Assembly: GCF_002998435.1 (NCBI RefSeq)
Contig: NZ_CP027231.1
Span: 3,079,001 to 3,143,000, forward strand
Reading direction: 5' to 3'
DNA length: 64,000 nt
Source: Bacteroides zoogleoformans
GTDB lineage: Bacteria; Bacteroidota; Bacteroidia; Bacteroidales; Bacteroidaceae
Translations under genes and position numbers: made by a program
In this document: in pieces, positions 1 through 9,562 of the stretch
How positions within the stretch are numbered: the first letter of the stretch is position 1
How the letters are laid out: each line of letters opens with the position of its first letter
The notes under the pieces: generated by a model
Databases searched by the model: none
What the model was told of the DNA's origin: nothing
Seen by the model: only the letters and a program-made list of their open reading frames with translations

Positions 1-1023
1 GAGACCGGTATGTACGGCGCCTTCGGCCTGAAACCCGATACGTTGAAGGGCGATATCCTACTGAATCTCGACTCGGAAGACGAAGGCGAATTGTATATAG
101 GTTGCGCCGGAGGCATCGACATCACCGCTTCGTTGGAATATAAGGAGGAGGCTGCGCCCAAGGGATTTGTTGCCCGCAAGATAACGCTGAAGGGTTTGCG
201 CGGCGGACACTCCGGGTTGGAAATCAATGAAGGACGTGCCAATGCCAACAAACTGATGGCCCGCATTGTACACGATCTGCTCATTGAATTCGACTCCCGC
301 CTTGCAAGTTTTGAAGGTGGCAATATGCGCAATGCCATTCCTCGTGAAGCACATGCCGTACTGACGTTCAACCCGGAAGATATTGATGGGCTGGAAGAGT
401 ATATCAAAGAGTACGAAGAGCAACTCAATGCAGAATACGCCCCGATGGAAAGCGGTGTCACGCTGAAACTGGAAGAGACGGACATGCCTGCCACAGTGGT
501 TCCCGAAGAGATTCAGGACAATCTGGTCAACGTGCTGATGGCTTGCCAGAACGGAGTGATGCGTATGATTCCTACGGTGCCCGACACAGTGGAGACATCC
601 TCCAACTTGGCCATCGTCATCATTGGCGGAGGGAAAGCTGAAGTACGCATCCTGGCCCGCAGTTCGTGCGACACGATGAAAGATTTCTTGGCCGACAGCC
701 TGACCGCATGTTTCTCCATGGCAGGCATGAAGGTGGAGCTGAGCGGCGCATATTCCGGCTGGCAGCCTGATGTGGATTCTCCTATCCTGCACGCCATGAA
801 GCAGTCCTACAAGCAGCAATTCGGAGTGGAACCTGCCGTGAAGGTGATTCATGCCGGGCTGGAATGCGGCATCATCGGTGCTAATTGTCCCGGACTGGAT
901 ATGATTTCCTTTGGTCCCACTTTGCGCTCGCCTCACTCTCCCGATGAGCGTGCCTACATTCCCACGGTCGCAAAATTCTATGACTTCTTAGTGGCTACCT
1001 TAGCACAGACACCGGAAAAGTAA
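1..1023 (+). CDS. pepD: Aminoacyl-histidine dipeptidase (Xaa-His dipeptidase), 5' end outside window
   Basis: Cytosolic M20-family metallopeptidase that splits Xaa-His and other dipeptides. The reading frame is open from the first base (residues ETGMYGAFGLKPD), so the true start lies upstream and about 341 C-terminal residues are visible. ETGM is the start of the M20 segment after the catalytic-acid region. The lid/dimerisation domain follows (LKGLRGGHSGLEI, with a conserved His). The C-terminus carries the PepD signature FGPTLRSPHSPDERAYIPTV, which contains a metal-binding His. It ends at a TAA with no T-rich terminator; the next feature is a large palindrome. PepD proteins are usually near 485 residues, so about 30 percent is missing here only because of the window edge. 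Family assignment is firm; exact substrate range is not visible. Confidence 0.93.
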   Translation, partial: ETGMYGAFGLKPDTLKGDILLNLDSEDEGELYIGCAGGIDITASLEYKEEAAPKGFVARKITLKGLRGGHSGLEINEGRANANKLMARIVHDLLIEFDSRLASFEGGNMRNAIPREAHAVLTFNPEDIDGLEEYIKEYEEQLNAEYAPMESGVTLKLEETDMPATVVPEEIQDNLVNVLMACQNGVMRMIPTVPDTVETSSNLAIVIIGGGKAEVRILARSSCDTMKDFLADSLTACFSMAGMKVELSGAYSGWQPDVDSPILHAMKQSYKQQFGVEPAVKVIHAGLECGIIGANCPGLDMISFGPTLRSPHSPDERAYIPTVAKFYDFLVATLAQTPEK

Positions 1024-1155
1024 AACCAAGGTTAATCAAGCAGGAGAAAAGAGAATGTGTCAAAATTTAGACAACATTCCTCAAAGTTATAGATAGTGAC
1101 AAGCGCATAAAAGTCCTATCAAGCTTCTGCGCTGTCTGCGATAACGGGTAAAGTT

Positions 1156-1196
1156 GACTAGTCCTAAATAGTTGTAACGGTTATTTAGGACTAGTC
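1156..1196. repeat. Perfect 15-bp palindrome with 11-nt loop between pepD and the S9 peptidase gene
   Basis: The arm GACTAGTCCTAAATA at 1156-1170 is the exact reverse complement of 1182-1196; the loop is 1171-1181. Neither side is followed by a T-run, so this is not a standard intrinsic terminator, although it sits where two convergent genes end. It could be a bidirectional stop, a pair of abutting insertion-sequence ends or a protein-binding site. I cannot decide between these from sequence. Confidence 0.75.
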
Positions 1197-1216
1197 AGTC
1201 GGTGCTACACCGAGTG

Positions 1217-3196
1217 TCAATTCTTATGAAGCACTTGCCTCTCTATAAAATCAAACACCTCACCATAGAACACCTTATTGTTTTCAGTTCCCTTAAAGCC
1301 ATGTCCCGATCCTTCCATCTTGACAAACTTATAAGGTTTTCCCAATGCTTCGAGTTTATCGGCCATGTCGGCAGAACCGGCTATATCCACACGGTTATCG
1401 CTTGTGCCGTGAATCAGCAGCAACGGGCCTGTAATCTTGTCGGCATCGTTGATGGGCGAGCGCTCTACCATGCGGACAGAGTCGGTAGGATTCTTCACGT
1501 CGCCGGCTTCTAACGTAATCCAGTCGGGTATATTAGAGTGATACTGCTGCCAAATAATGTCGCAGAAACCGGCAGCTTCGATACCGAAGCCGAAGGGGAA
1601 ACTTGCCTGCTGACCATTCACCTCGCCGGGGAAAGTAATCAGACGCATAGTTTCGTAGCCGCCGTGGCTCATACCGAACACGCCTACACGTTCGGCAGGG
1701 ATATTCAGTTTTCCGGCCACATACTTCGACACGTAGATCATATCAATGGTTTCGTTGCCGCCCAAATCTTTATCGTTCAACGATGCGAAATCGCGCCCGA
1801 AACCTGCGCTTCCACGAGGAGCTGCGCTCAACACGTAAATGCCGGCTTGGGTGTAGATCTGATAATCGGGCGAGTAGCTGTTCATGCCACCATAGAAAGC
1901 CTCGACCATGAGCAGGCTTCTATCGGTGGGCAACGGATTATCAGGTGTAAAGAGATAAACATGAATCAGACGTTGCTTGCCTGTGGCGGGATCGATGTCG
2001 AACGTAGGTATTTCTAAACGCTCTACCGAAGAATGAACCAACTTTTGCTGCAAATCGGCAGGAGTGTCCATGATGGGCTCTAAACTGATAGATGATGTGG
2101 TGCACACCGCTTTAAGCACCTTGAACAAGGTTGTGGTGCCGCCTGCGGTAAGAATGGCCGTATTATCTTTAACGGCACCCAATGACAGAGCCAGCTCCGA
2201 AGAAATTTGCGCCACCACTTGGTGGGTACTCGGGTCAATCATTATCAGCTTCGACTCGATAGGATTGCTCTGCATGGCCAACACATATTTCTTTCCATCC
2301 AACGTGATGAAATCGGCTTTGTCGATATTCATGGTATAGTTGGTTATCTGCTCCGTCTTTCCTGTCGACAGCTTGAAACTATACAAGTTCTGGTAGCCGT
2401 CTTGATCGCTAAGAAACAGAGCCTCGTCGTTGCTATACCAATCGGAGAATACCATTACGCCGCTTAAGCTTGCCGGCTTTACAGGGTCGGTAAGCACGGT
2501 GGTCTTTCCGGTAGCAAAGTCAAGATAGAGCACATTGGTATAGGTACGATCGTAATTCTTTACGGCAAGCAACATCAGTCCCTTACCTTCGGGCTGCCAG
2601 CTTACATCACCCCACGTATAACGGTAGGGATCAGCATCTTCGCATATCAAAGAATCTTTTAATGTCTGCAAGTTGAGGACATGCAATTCGTCACGACGTG
2701 TGGTCTCGCCCTGCTCCATGCGGCCCACATAGGCCACTTTGGTACCTTCGGGATTGAAACTCCACGCGTAAATATAAGGCACATCAGTCAGTTTGCTTAC
2801 TTCGTTCGAGCCGGCTTTGGTACGATAAAGATTGATGATCTCATCGTTCTTCTCATCTCCTATCCAATAGAAATAACTATCGGCCGCATTATAAGTAGGG
2901 CTCCAGCAATTGCGTTTGGTAAAGTCCAAATCGGTCACATCGTGCGCATTACGAATATCAGCTCCCGGCTCAATATTTATCCATTGAAGTTTTTGCTTAT
3001 TTCCTGTTTGAAAGAAAATAAGCTTATCGCCTTCTTTGTTCACGTTGAAGTAGGTGTACGGAAACTCTTCGAAGTAAGGGGCAATGTTTATGCTGCGTCC
3101 CTCAAACTGAAAAGTAAGGCCATTGTCGACCGGCTGTTTATCGGCGCAGCCGGCAATACCCAACCCCATTATAAGTAATGATAATAATTTTTTCAT
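1217..3196 (-). CDS. S9-family prolyl oligopeptidase / dipeptidyl-peptidase lipoprotein
   Basis: A 659-residue secreted serine peptidase. I chose the ATG at 3196 because it gives a lipoprotein signal (MKKLLSLLIMGLGIAGC, acylated Cys17) and because the longer frame would run into the upstream susD-like stop. The N-terminal two thirds looks like a DPP-IV/TolB-type beta-propeller (repeated W-G-D and Y-strand segments). The C-terminal alpha/beta-hydrolase domain has the full triad: nucleophile in GMSHGG (Ser510), Asp600 in HGTSDNRVD and His632 in SGHGF. It starts 11 bp after the SusD-like gene, so it is almost surely co-transcribed with it. Inference: it trims peptides at the cell surface or in the periplasm for the adjoining SusC/D importer. 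Exact specificity (dipeptidyl versus oligopeptidyl) cannot be read. Confidence 0.9.
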   Translation of the reverse strand: MKKLLSLLIMGLGIAGCADKQPVDNGLTFQFEGRSINIAPYFEEFPYTYFNVNKEGDKLIFFQTGNKQKLQWINIEPGADIRNAHDVTDLDFTKRNCWSPTYNAADSYFYWIGDEKNDEIINLYRTKAGSNEVSKLTDVPYIYAWSFNPEGTKVAYVGRMEQGETTRRDELHVLNLQTLKDSLICEDADPYRYTWGDVSWQPEGKGLMLLAVKNYDRTYTNVLYLDFATGKTTVLTDPVKPASLSGVMVFSDWYSNDEALFLSDQDGYQNLYSFKLSTGKTEQITNYTMNIDKADFITLDGKKYVLAMQSNPIESKLIMIDPSTHQVVAQISSELALSLGAVKDNTAILTAGGTTTLFKVLKAVCTTSSISLEPIMDTPADLQQKLVHSSVERLEIPTFDIDPATGKQRLIHVYLFTPDNPLPTDRSLLMVEAFYGGMNSYSPDYQIYTQAGIYVLSAAPRGSAGFGRDFASLNDKDLGGNETIDMIYVSKYVAGKLNIPAERVGVFGMSHGGYETMRLITFPGEVNGQQASFPFGFGIEAAGFCDIIWQQYHSNIPDWITLEAGDVKNPTDSVRMVERSPINDADKITGPLLLIHGTSDNRVDIAGSADMADKLEALGKPYKFVKMEGSGHGFKGTENNKVFYGEVFDFIERQVLHKN

Positions 3197-3207
3197 GACT
3201 TTATGCT

Positions 3208-4716
3208 TTAAAAGTTCTTGCCTCTCCAATATTCGTTTTGGTCGGCATCGGTCGCATTATCATTATAATCCAACTCGGTCGCAGGAATCGGGAACATCAT
3301 GCGCGGACTGTTGGCAGGCAACGATTTAACCTCGCTCCACTGTTCTTCGCCCACACGCTCAAGCGGCTTTTGCAAACGCTTCAAATCGGGAAGCGCAAAA
3401 CCCTCGCCATATAATTCACGGCGACGCTCAAACCATACCTCATCTACGGAAAGAGTGGTAGATAACGTTCCGTCTCGCTTACTTTGCAACATGTTGAGCA
3501 CAGCCAAACCACGTGCGTCGTTCTTGCGAGCCAAACACTCGGCTTCAATCAGGTAAGCCTCAGCCATACGGGCCATTGGATAGTCGGCTACGCCCAACGA
3601 ACCGTTGGATGCATACTTGGAAACGAACAGACCGTCTTTCTTATCAATATAGAATGGAAACAAAGCACGGCAGTCGCCCTTACCGAACATATTGGCAAAA
3701 GAGAAAGCCACACGCACGGTGCTATAACCGAATTGTACATCAACGCCATTCGCTTTCAAATCGTTGTAGGTGGTCTGGCTTCCATACTCGGGAGTGCCAA
3801 AAGTAGCCGTTTTATTCTTGAACGTGGCGCTGTGATAGAATGAAGGAATAGATGCGTAGATGTTGCAAGTTTCAGGAGTGAAGTTGAAGCCCCAAAGCCA
3901 TTCGCTGTTGGCTGTGTGGAAGCCCGACTGATATTCTTCCTTACTCATCAAGTCCTTACCGTCAAACTTACTTAAACCTTCCACATATTTCTGAGCGTTG
4001 TCATAATCACCCATATCCATGTAAGTACGAGCCAACAATAAAGCAGCAGCTTTTTTATTGATATAATAGTTGCTTTCGTTTGTGCAATGCTCATACGCAT
4101 AAGTGAAGTCGCTGATGATTTGTTTCATAGACGTGCCTAAATCTGAACGAGGCACATCGTTGCCATCGGCAGTTCCCGGAGTGACGCGCAAGAACAAACC
4201 TTGTCCGTTTGCTCCCTGACCGGTGTAAGAGCCACAATACAAATTGAACAGATTCAAGAAATTCCAACCACGCACACCGTGTGCTTGTGCCAAGATGTCT
4301 TCACAACCTGCGGGCAGTTTGGCGGCATTAGCGATAATCTCATTACATTGGTCGATGGCTTGATAGGCTCTTCGCCACATATATTCCGAATAGGCACTCC
4401 ACCAGCCGTCTACCACGCGCGGATACTGTACATAATTGTAGGCAAACATAAGCCAGTTGTAAGTAGAGAAACCAAAAGTACCATCGCTCATTTTTAAGTC
4501 ATTACCCATCACGTCAAGCGAAATCTGACCGATGGTGTGGTACCAAAAGTGACCGGTATAATCATAGGCGCCCATCAACACTGTATTTACAGTTTCCTTA
4601 CTCTCGAGCACTGTTTCATCGGTAAACGAAGTAGCCGGATCTTGATACAACCTGTCGTCCGAACAGGCTGTGGCCACAGAAGTCAGCAATGCTAATACTA
4701 AATATTTTGCTTTCAT
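3208..4716 (-). CDS. SusD/RagB-family surface nutrient-binding lipoprotein
   Basis: A 502-residue outer-membrane lipoprotein that forms the lid of a SusC-type transporter. The signal peptide ends in SVATAC with acylated Cys18. The middle shows the SusD helical/TPR-like pattern (AAALLLARTYMDMGDYDNAQKYVE), and the C-terminus has the family landmarks RMAEAYLIEAECLARKN and FERRRELYGEGFALPDLKR, ending with the usual Y-W-R-G-K-N-F tail. It lies 20 bp downstream of the SusC-like gene and 11 bp upstream of a peptidase gene. With a peptidase and no glycoside hydrolase beside it, a RagB-like peptide ligand is more likely than a glycan, but that is inferred from context only. Confidence 0.95.
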   Translation of the reverse strand: MKAKYLVLALLTSVATACSDDRLYQDPATSFTDETVLESKETVNTVLMGAYDYTGHFWYHTIGQISLDVMGNDLKMSDGTFGFSTYNWLMFAYNYVQYPRVVDGWWSAYSEYMWRRAYQAIDQCNEIIANAAKLPAGCEDILAQAHGVRGWNFLNLFNLYCGSYTGQGANGQGLFLRVTPGTADGNDVPRSDLGTSMKQIISDFTYAYEHCTNESNYYINKKAAALLLARTYMDMGDYDNAQKYVEGLSKFDGKDLMSKEEYQSGFHTANSEWLWGFNFTPETCNIYASIPSFYHSATFKNKTATFGTPEYGSQTTYNDLKANGVDVQFGYSTVRVAFSFANMFGKGDCRALFPFYIDKKDGLFVSKYASNGSLGVADYPMARMAEAYLIEAECLARKNDARGLAVLNMLQSKRDGTLSTTLSVDEVWFERRRELYGEGFALPDLKRLQKPLERVGEEQWSEVKSLPANSPRMMFPIPATELDYNDNATDADQNEYWRGKNF

Positions 4717-4736
4717 TGTTTCGTCTTTTTTATTGA

Positions 4737-7700
4737 TTAGAATGTAATGTTAGCTCCTATGCTAAGTGTTTTAGGATTAGGAATAGACGGATAAAGAGCG
4801 TATCCCTGCACTCCGAAAATGTCTATATCACTGTATCCCTTATAATTGCTGTCGGCAAACCAAGCGCCCAAGTTATCTACCGAAGTCCAAACTTTGGCAT
4901 TGGAAACAACTTTTGAAAAAACGCCCAGATTCTTCGGTAAGGTGTAAGACAACGTGATATTCTTTACACGAATGTTGGTAGCATCGTACAAATAACGGCT
5001 TGACAAGCTGCTTGAGCCGGTACTGTTATTGACAGCGAAACGTGGGACATTTGTATGTTCACCGGCTGTCTTCCATGCGTTTAAAGCGTCTTGGTGAATA
5101 TTCTGAACCGCCGATCCATCGTGCATCATGTTAGCATACAGACCATCGTAAATCTTACCGCCGATAACATAAGTCAGCTGGATAGACAAATCGAAGTTCT
5201 TATAGCCGAACGTATTGGTCAGACCGCCGTACACATCAGGCGTAGAACGTCCTTGTCTTTCTTTGGTGGCATTGCTATACACATTGGTGGTGGTGCGATT
5301 GCCGTTAGCATCGATAGTATACCATAGAGCATTACCGTTCTGAGGATCTACACCGGCCCAAGTAGGCATGTAAAATTCGTACTGGCTGCCGCCTATCGAC
5401 CATATCTTTTGATATTCGGTCATCGTCACGTCGTTATCACCGTGCAGATCTTTGATCTCATCTTTGATTATTGAAGCATTCAGGTTGGCGCTCCAACGAA
5501 CGGGGCTTTTCAATATATCTGCGCCCAACGAAAGCTCGAAACCCGAGTTGGCTGTCTTGGCCGCATTCATGGTGATCGAAGTGAAACCATTGGTATAGGC
5601 CAACGGATAGTCGTAGAGCAAACCATCGGAAGTTTTATAGAAATAATCGAGCGAGCCGTACACACGATTCCAGAAACCGAAGTCGATACCCACATTAAAC
5701 ATGCCTTGCTTTTCCCAGCTTAGCAGCGCATTCACCAATTGCGTATGTCCCACACCAACAGAGTTTCCATACTTATAATCGGAACTTGCCTCCCAAAGTC
5801 CTAATGCAGCATAGCGGGCTAAGCCATTTTTATTACCTGATGTACCGTAGCTCAAACGGAACTTCAGGTTATCTATCCACGCTTTGTCTTTCAAAAAGTT
5901 TTCCTGATTCATTCTCCAGCTTGCGCCCAAGCTCCAGAACGTACCCCACTTGGTATCGGAACCAAATACGGACGAACCGTCAGAGCGAAAGCTGGCAGAC
6001 AAATTATATCTGTCGGCAAAAGCATATTCCACACGGCCGAAGTAAGAAATCAATGTTTCTTTGGTAGTGTTAGAACTGGGTGAGAATGAACCGCCGGCAG
6101 CAGCCAACTCTTGCATGGAGCCAAGCAAATCGCGACCGCCCGCGTATAATGTTTCAAACGTGCTCTGCCAATACTCCATGCCGGCAAGTACATTCATGCT
6201 GTGCAAATTGTTGAATGTGTTGCTGTAAGTCAGCGTGTTGGTAGAAGTATAGTTCAAATCTACATGGTGATATTTATCCAAACGACCGTTGTATGCCGGA
6301 CCGTTACCATGTTCCTTATTCCAATAACGATGCTCGTCGGTCGATACGTAGTCGGGCGAAAAAGTGGTCTTGAAATTCAATCCCTTGTAGAGCGTAAAGT
6401 CGGCGTAAGCCGAAACGAGCACGCGGTAGAATTTACTGCGGTGAATATCCATGTGTGGAATACTCAGGGGGTTAAAATCGCGTGACACGGGATTGGAATA
6501 ATTAAATTGCAACTCCTTCGTGTTTGGATCCAACACCGGATTACCATCAGTGTCGACAATGTAAACAGGTACCGCATTGGGGAACCTCAACGAGTTGTAC
6601 AGAGGGCTGGCACCGGCCGAACCGGCTACGGTAGTATTCTGGATAGAGTGAGAGAAAGTTGCGTTCAAACCTGCTTTCAACCAATCGGTAGCCTGCGAAT
6701 TGATGTTGGCCTTACCTGTATAACGTTTGTAATCGCTGGCAGGAGCAATACCATCCTGATTGGTATAACCCACAGAGAAAAAGTAATCGGTCTTATCGTT
6801 CGAACCACTTACGTTTACCGTATAATCTTGAGTGGCGGCAGTTTTAAACACTTCATCCTGCCAATCGGTATCTACCACAATCTTTGCACCGCTTACCAAT
6901 TTACCATTGGCATCGAGCGGATTGGCCGTGTTGTAAGGATTGTGTGTCAAAGTTCCCTGAACACGGGCATTCGATTCTTCTACGTTGTTCCCTTCGCTGT
7001 GATAGCTGTCAAACAACATTTTGTAATATTCGGCCGAGCTCGCCATTTTATAAGCCTTGCCCAGCGATGCCCACGAGTATTGCGTGTTCAATGTAACTTT
7101 AGCCTTGCCCTGCTTACCGCTCTTGGTGGTGATAAGCACCACGCCGTTGGCAGCACGCGAGCCATAAAGCGCTGCAGCTGCCGCATCTTTCAGCACAGTC
7201 ACATTCTCAATGTCATTAGGGTTGAGGGTTGCCAAGATGTTGGTACCCGAATCGTTGTTGTAAGCAATCTCGCTTAAAGAGTTTTTATCGTAAGAAGCCA
7301 CTGCCACACCGTCAATCACATACAACGGTTCGTTCGAAGCCTTCAGAGAACCCGAACCGCGTACACGGAAAGAGGTACCCGAACCCGGCTGACCCGAAGC
7401 CGAAACTACTTGCACGCCTGCTATCTGTCCGGCAAGCGACTTATCGAACGAAGCGGCCGGAGTTTTCAGCTGATCTTCACCCACTACTGAAGCCGAACCT
7501 GTAAAAGCCGAACGCTTGGTGGTACCATAGGCCACAACCAACACTTCGTCCAACGCTTTCGTATCGGGATCGAGCACAATATCCATAGAGCCAGACCGTA
7601 TTGGCACTTCTTTTGTGATCATACCCACAAACGAAACGAGCAACGTTTTTGCCGAGGAAGGAACATTGTTGATTCTGAAACGACCATCTACATCCGTAAT

Positions 7701-7856
7701 AGTACCAACCGTAGTTCCTTTAACGAGAACAGAAGCACCCACTACAGGCTGATTCTCCTCAGAAGAAGTCACGACACCTCTCAAAGTGGTTTGTGACCAC
7801 GCTATCCCTATGCTCATAGCAAGCAATGATAGCATCAGATACAATTTCTTAATCAT
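4737..7856 (-). CDS. SusC/RagA-family TonB-linked outer-membrane transporter
   Basis: A beta-barrel importer of about 1039 residues, energised by TonB. The start at 7856 (MIKKLYLML) gives a clean signal peptide ending near SIGIAWSQ; an upstream in-frame ATG at 7892 would add 12 residues and spoil it. After the signal comes a carboxypeptidase-regulatory-like domain (TLRGVVTSSEENQPVVGASV). A plug domain follows (YGTTKRSAFTGSASVVGEDQL, then VLKDAAAAALYGSRAANGVV, the classic SusC signature), and then a barrel ending in TLSIGANITF with the terminal aromatic residue. It is first in a three-gene unit (SusC, SusD, S9 peptidase). No ECF sigma/anti-sigma or hybrid two-component regulator lies beside it, so its regulation is not visible here. 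Confidence 0.95.
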   Translation of the reverse strand: MIKKLYLMLSLLAMSIGIAWSQTTLRGVVTSSEENQPVVGASVLVKGTTVGTITDVDGRFRINNVPSSAKTLLVSFVGMITKEVPIRSGSMDIVLDPDTKALDEVLVVAYGTTKRSAFTGSASVVGEDQLKTPAASFDKSLAGQIAGVQVVSASGQPGSGTSFRVRGSGSLKASNEPLYVIDGVAVASYDKNSLSEIAYNNDSGTNILATLNPNDIENVTVLKDAAAAALYGSRAANGVVLITTKSGKQGKAKVTLNTQYSWASLGKAYKMASSAEYYKMLFDSYHSEGNNVEESNARVQGTLTHNPYNTANPLDANGKLVSGAKIVVDTDWQDEVFKTAATQDYTVNVSGSNDKTDYFFSVGYTNQDGIAPASDYKRYTGKANINSQATDWLKAGLNATFSHSIQNTTVAGSAGASPLYNSLRFPNAVPVYIVDTDGNPVLDPNTKELQFNYSNPVSRDFNPLSIPHMDIHRSKFYRVLVSAYADFTLYKGLNFKTTFSPDYVSTDEHRYWNKEHGNGPAYNGRLDKYHHVDLNYTSTNTLTYSNTFNNLHSMNVLAGMEYWQSTFETLYAGGRDLLGSMQELAAAGGSFSPSSNTTKETLISYFGRVEYAFADRYNLSASFRSDGSSVFGSDTKWGTFWSLGASWRMNQENFLKDKAWIDNLKFRLSYGTSGNKNGLARYAALGLWEASSDYKYGNSVGVGHTQLVNALLSWEKQGMFNVGIDFGFWNRVYGSLDYFYKTSDGLLYDYPLAYTNGFTSITMNAAKTANSGFELSLGADILKSPVRWSANLNASIIKDEIKDLHGDNDVTMTEYQKIWSIGGSQYEFYMPTWAGVDPQNGNALWYTIDANGNRTTTNVYSNATKERQGRSTPDVYGGLTNTFGYKNFDLSIQLTYVIGGKIYDGLYANMMHDGSAVQNIHQDALNAWKTAGEHTNVPRFAVNNSTGSSSLSSRYLYDATNIRVKNITLSYTLPKNLGVFSKVVSNAKVWTSVDNLGAWFADSNYKGYSDIDIFGVQGYALYPSIPNPKTLSIGANITF

Positions 7857-7892
7857 TTTTTTTACAATTAAATTAAATACTAATTTGTTCAT

Positions 7893-9562
7893 TCACTATA
7901 CACGTCAAACGTCTTTTACACATTTATATGCAAGAAAACACACTTTCAATATCAGGCTAAAATTCTATATAAATCTATAAATATGCAAGTGCGTTTTTTT
8001 TGATTTAATTTAAGAGATATTATAAAAATAAGTAGATGATAATCAGATTAATATGATGATAGTTCTATGATGTTTCTTACCATTGCAGTATAAAACGGCG
8101 TAATGATGAAGAAAACGAGAATATATAGGAAGCGTCATCTGTGAGAAAGAACATCAAAATCATCCTCTTACCGATGAACAGAAGCAGAGCAACCGTCAGA
8201 AGCCCAAGACCGGATGCCGGGTGGAGCACATCTTCCGTCAATAAATCAAGTTAAATGAGTGGATAAACGAACACTGTCGCGAGCCGCGGAGCCTCTTTGA
8301 AAGGCTGAGTCTAACTGAACTGATTCAGAAAGAACGGTTTTCACTCACAAAAATTAATTTTTAGAACTCACCTTATGCCCGGTTTTGAATACAACAAGAA
8401 AAAGTTGTTTGGTTGGCATAACATTGAGCAAAACATCCTGCAAATGCATCTAAAGTTTTTGTGTTTTCAATTTCTCCATATTAGAATAAGAATGTGTCAT
8501 TGCACCATTCGAATGACGATTTATAAGCATGTATACACAAAAAAAGACGTAAGGTGCAGTACTTGCTGCTCATCCTACGCACTAAGGCTCTAGTGTTGCC
8601 CTACTTAATGTCAGATGAACAACGCCGAAAACCCCTGCGCCGAATATGTATATGATTAAGCTTATTTGCAGCAGAACCAAAAGCACACACTTACGGTTAG
8701 CGTACAATACGAGTCATCACAAAACATACCCAAGGGATGTTTCTTTGTTGCTTTGTCGACATTAGTTTTCGAATTTACCAGATTTTAGTACGTCAAATCA
8801 AAGCGTTCAGTAAACGCCTTTTTAATATGTATATCTCAATCACGTACACAATCATGAATGACTGTATTCGACATAGAGACATTTACAAAGTTATATTTTT
8901 CTTTTAAAAAATCAAAAGAAATAGCATATAAAATAGCATTTTTCTTTGAAATTATTTTTCCAAAGGGGGACTTTTTACTCGTCATGCAATTCGCTGTACT
9001 TCTTTTTGAAATAAGGCAATTCCATTCAAAACATAAAAGGGAAGCTGTGTGCCCGTAAGGGGTATATAGGACAGATATGAAAGATGCATCACGAACTTCC
9101 AGTCTCGAAACCTTTCAGGAAAAGAAAAACATTTTCTTCTTAGAGAGCTTTCCTTCTCGCTCCGGCTCGTTGTATAGATGCCTGCAGCTGGAACTATAGA
9201 GGCAGTACACTCGGCATATATGTAGCATGGTGGAGACATATCCCCACCAAAAACCGCCTACAGGTGTTTTTCGCGAGGGATACTTCTTGATGCATACTCA
9301 GTATTAATTCTCAAGAAGGTAACATTGTGACTGGACAGAGCACAGAAAAACCGAATACCATAAATGTGACATTTAAGGCTCAAAACATAACATTTGGTAC
9401 ATACAATGCAGTGCCTTTTGAACTTTTTCATTATTGCTCTGTCAGCTTCTTTGAGAGGAATTGCAACACTCTCTGACTCGGAATAAGATTTTTTATCTGT
9501 GAAAGCACATTTGTTTGCTTTTTATTCGTTTCCTTTGTCAATTAATAAAGATTGATAAACGA
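7893..9562. other. 1.7-kb gene-poor stretch
   Basis: AT-richer DNA between the divergent susC-like and macroglobulin-like genes. Apart from the transposase relic at 8122-8244, only short, unconvincing open frames are present, none with a recognisable start context, signal peptide or family motif. No tRNA-like or clear terminator structure was found. Promoters for both flanking genes must lie here, but I see no full TTTG/TAnnTTTG pair at good spacing. Confidence 0.6.
8122..8244 (+). pseudogene. Decayed transposase C-terminus (IS5/IS1182-like DDE type)
   Basis: This frame reads EKEHQNHPLTDEQKQSNRQ and then KPKTGCRVEHIFRQ-stop. The pattern N-HPLT-EQK-SNR-K-K-R-RVEHIF matches the C-terminal block of IS5/IS1182-type transposases, in which the Glu of RVEHIF is the last acidic DDE residue. 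Nothing before it is in frame and the stop comes where the family normally continues (G-F/Y), so this is a relic. I see no intact terminal repeats around it. Family recognition is from memory of the motif; the exact IS family is uncertain. Confidence 0.65.

Noticed and set aside
8982..9239. 85-codon minus-strand frame in the gene-poor stretch
   Set aside because: No start context or family resemblance; composition matches noncoding neighbours.
7893..9562. Intact insertion sequence upstream of susC
   Set aside because: Only a short transposase relic is recognisable; no terminal repeats or full frame.
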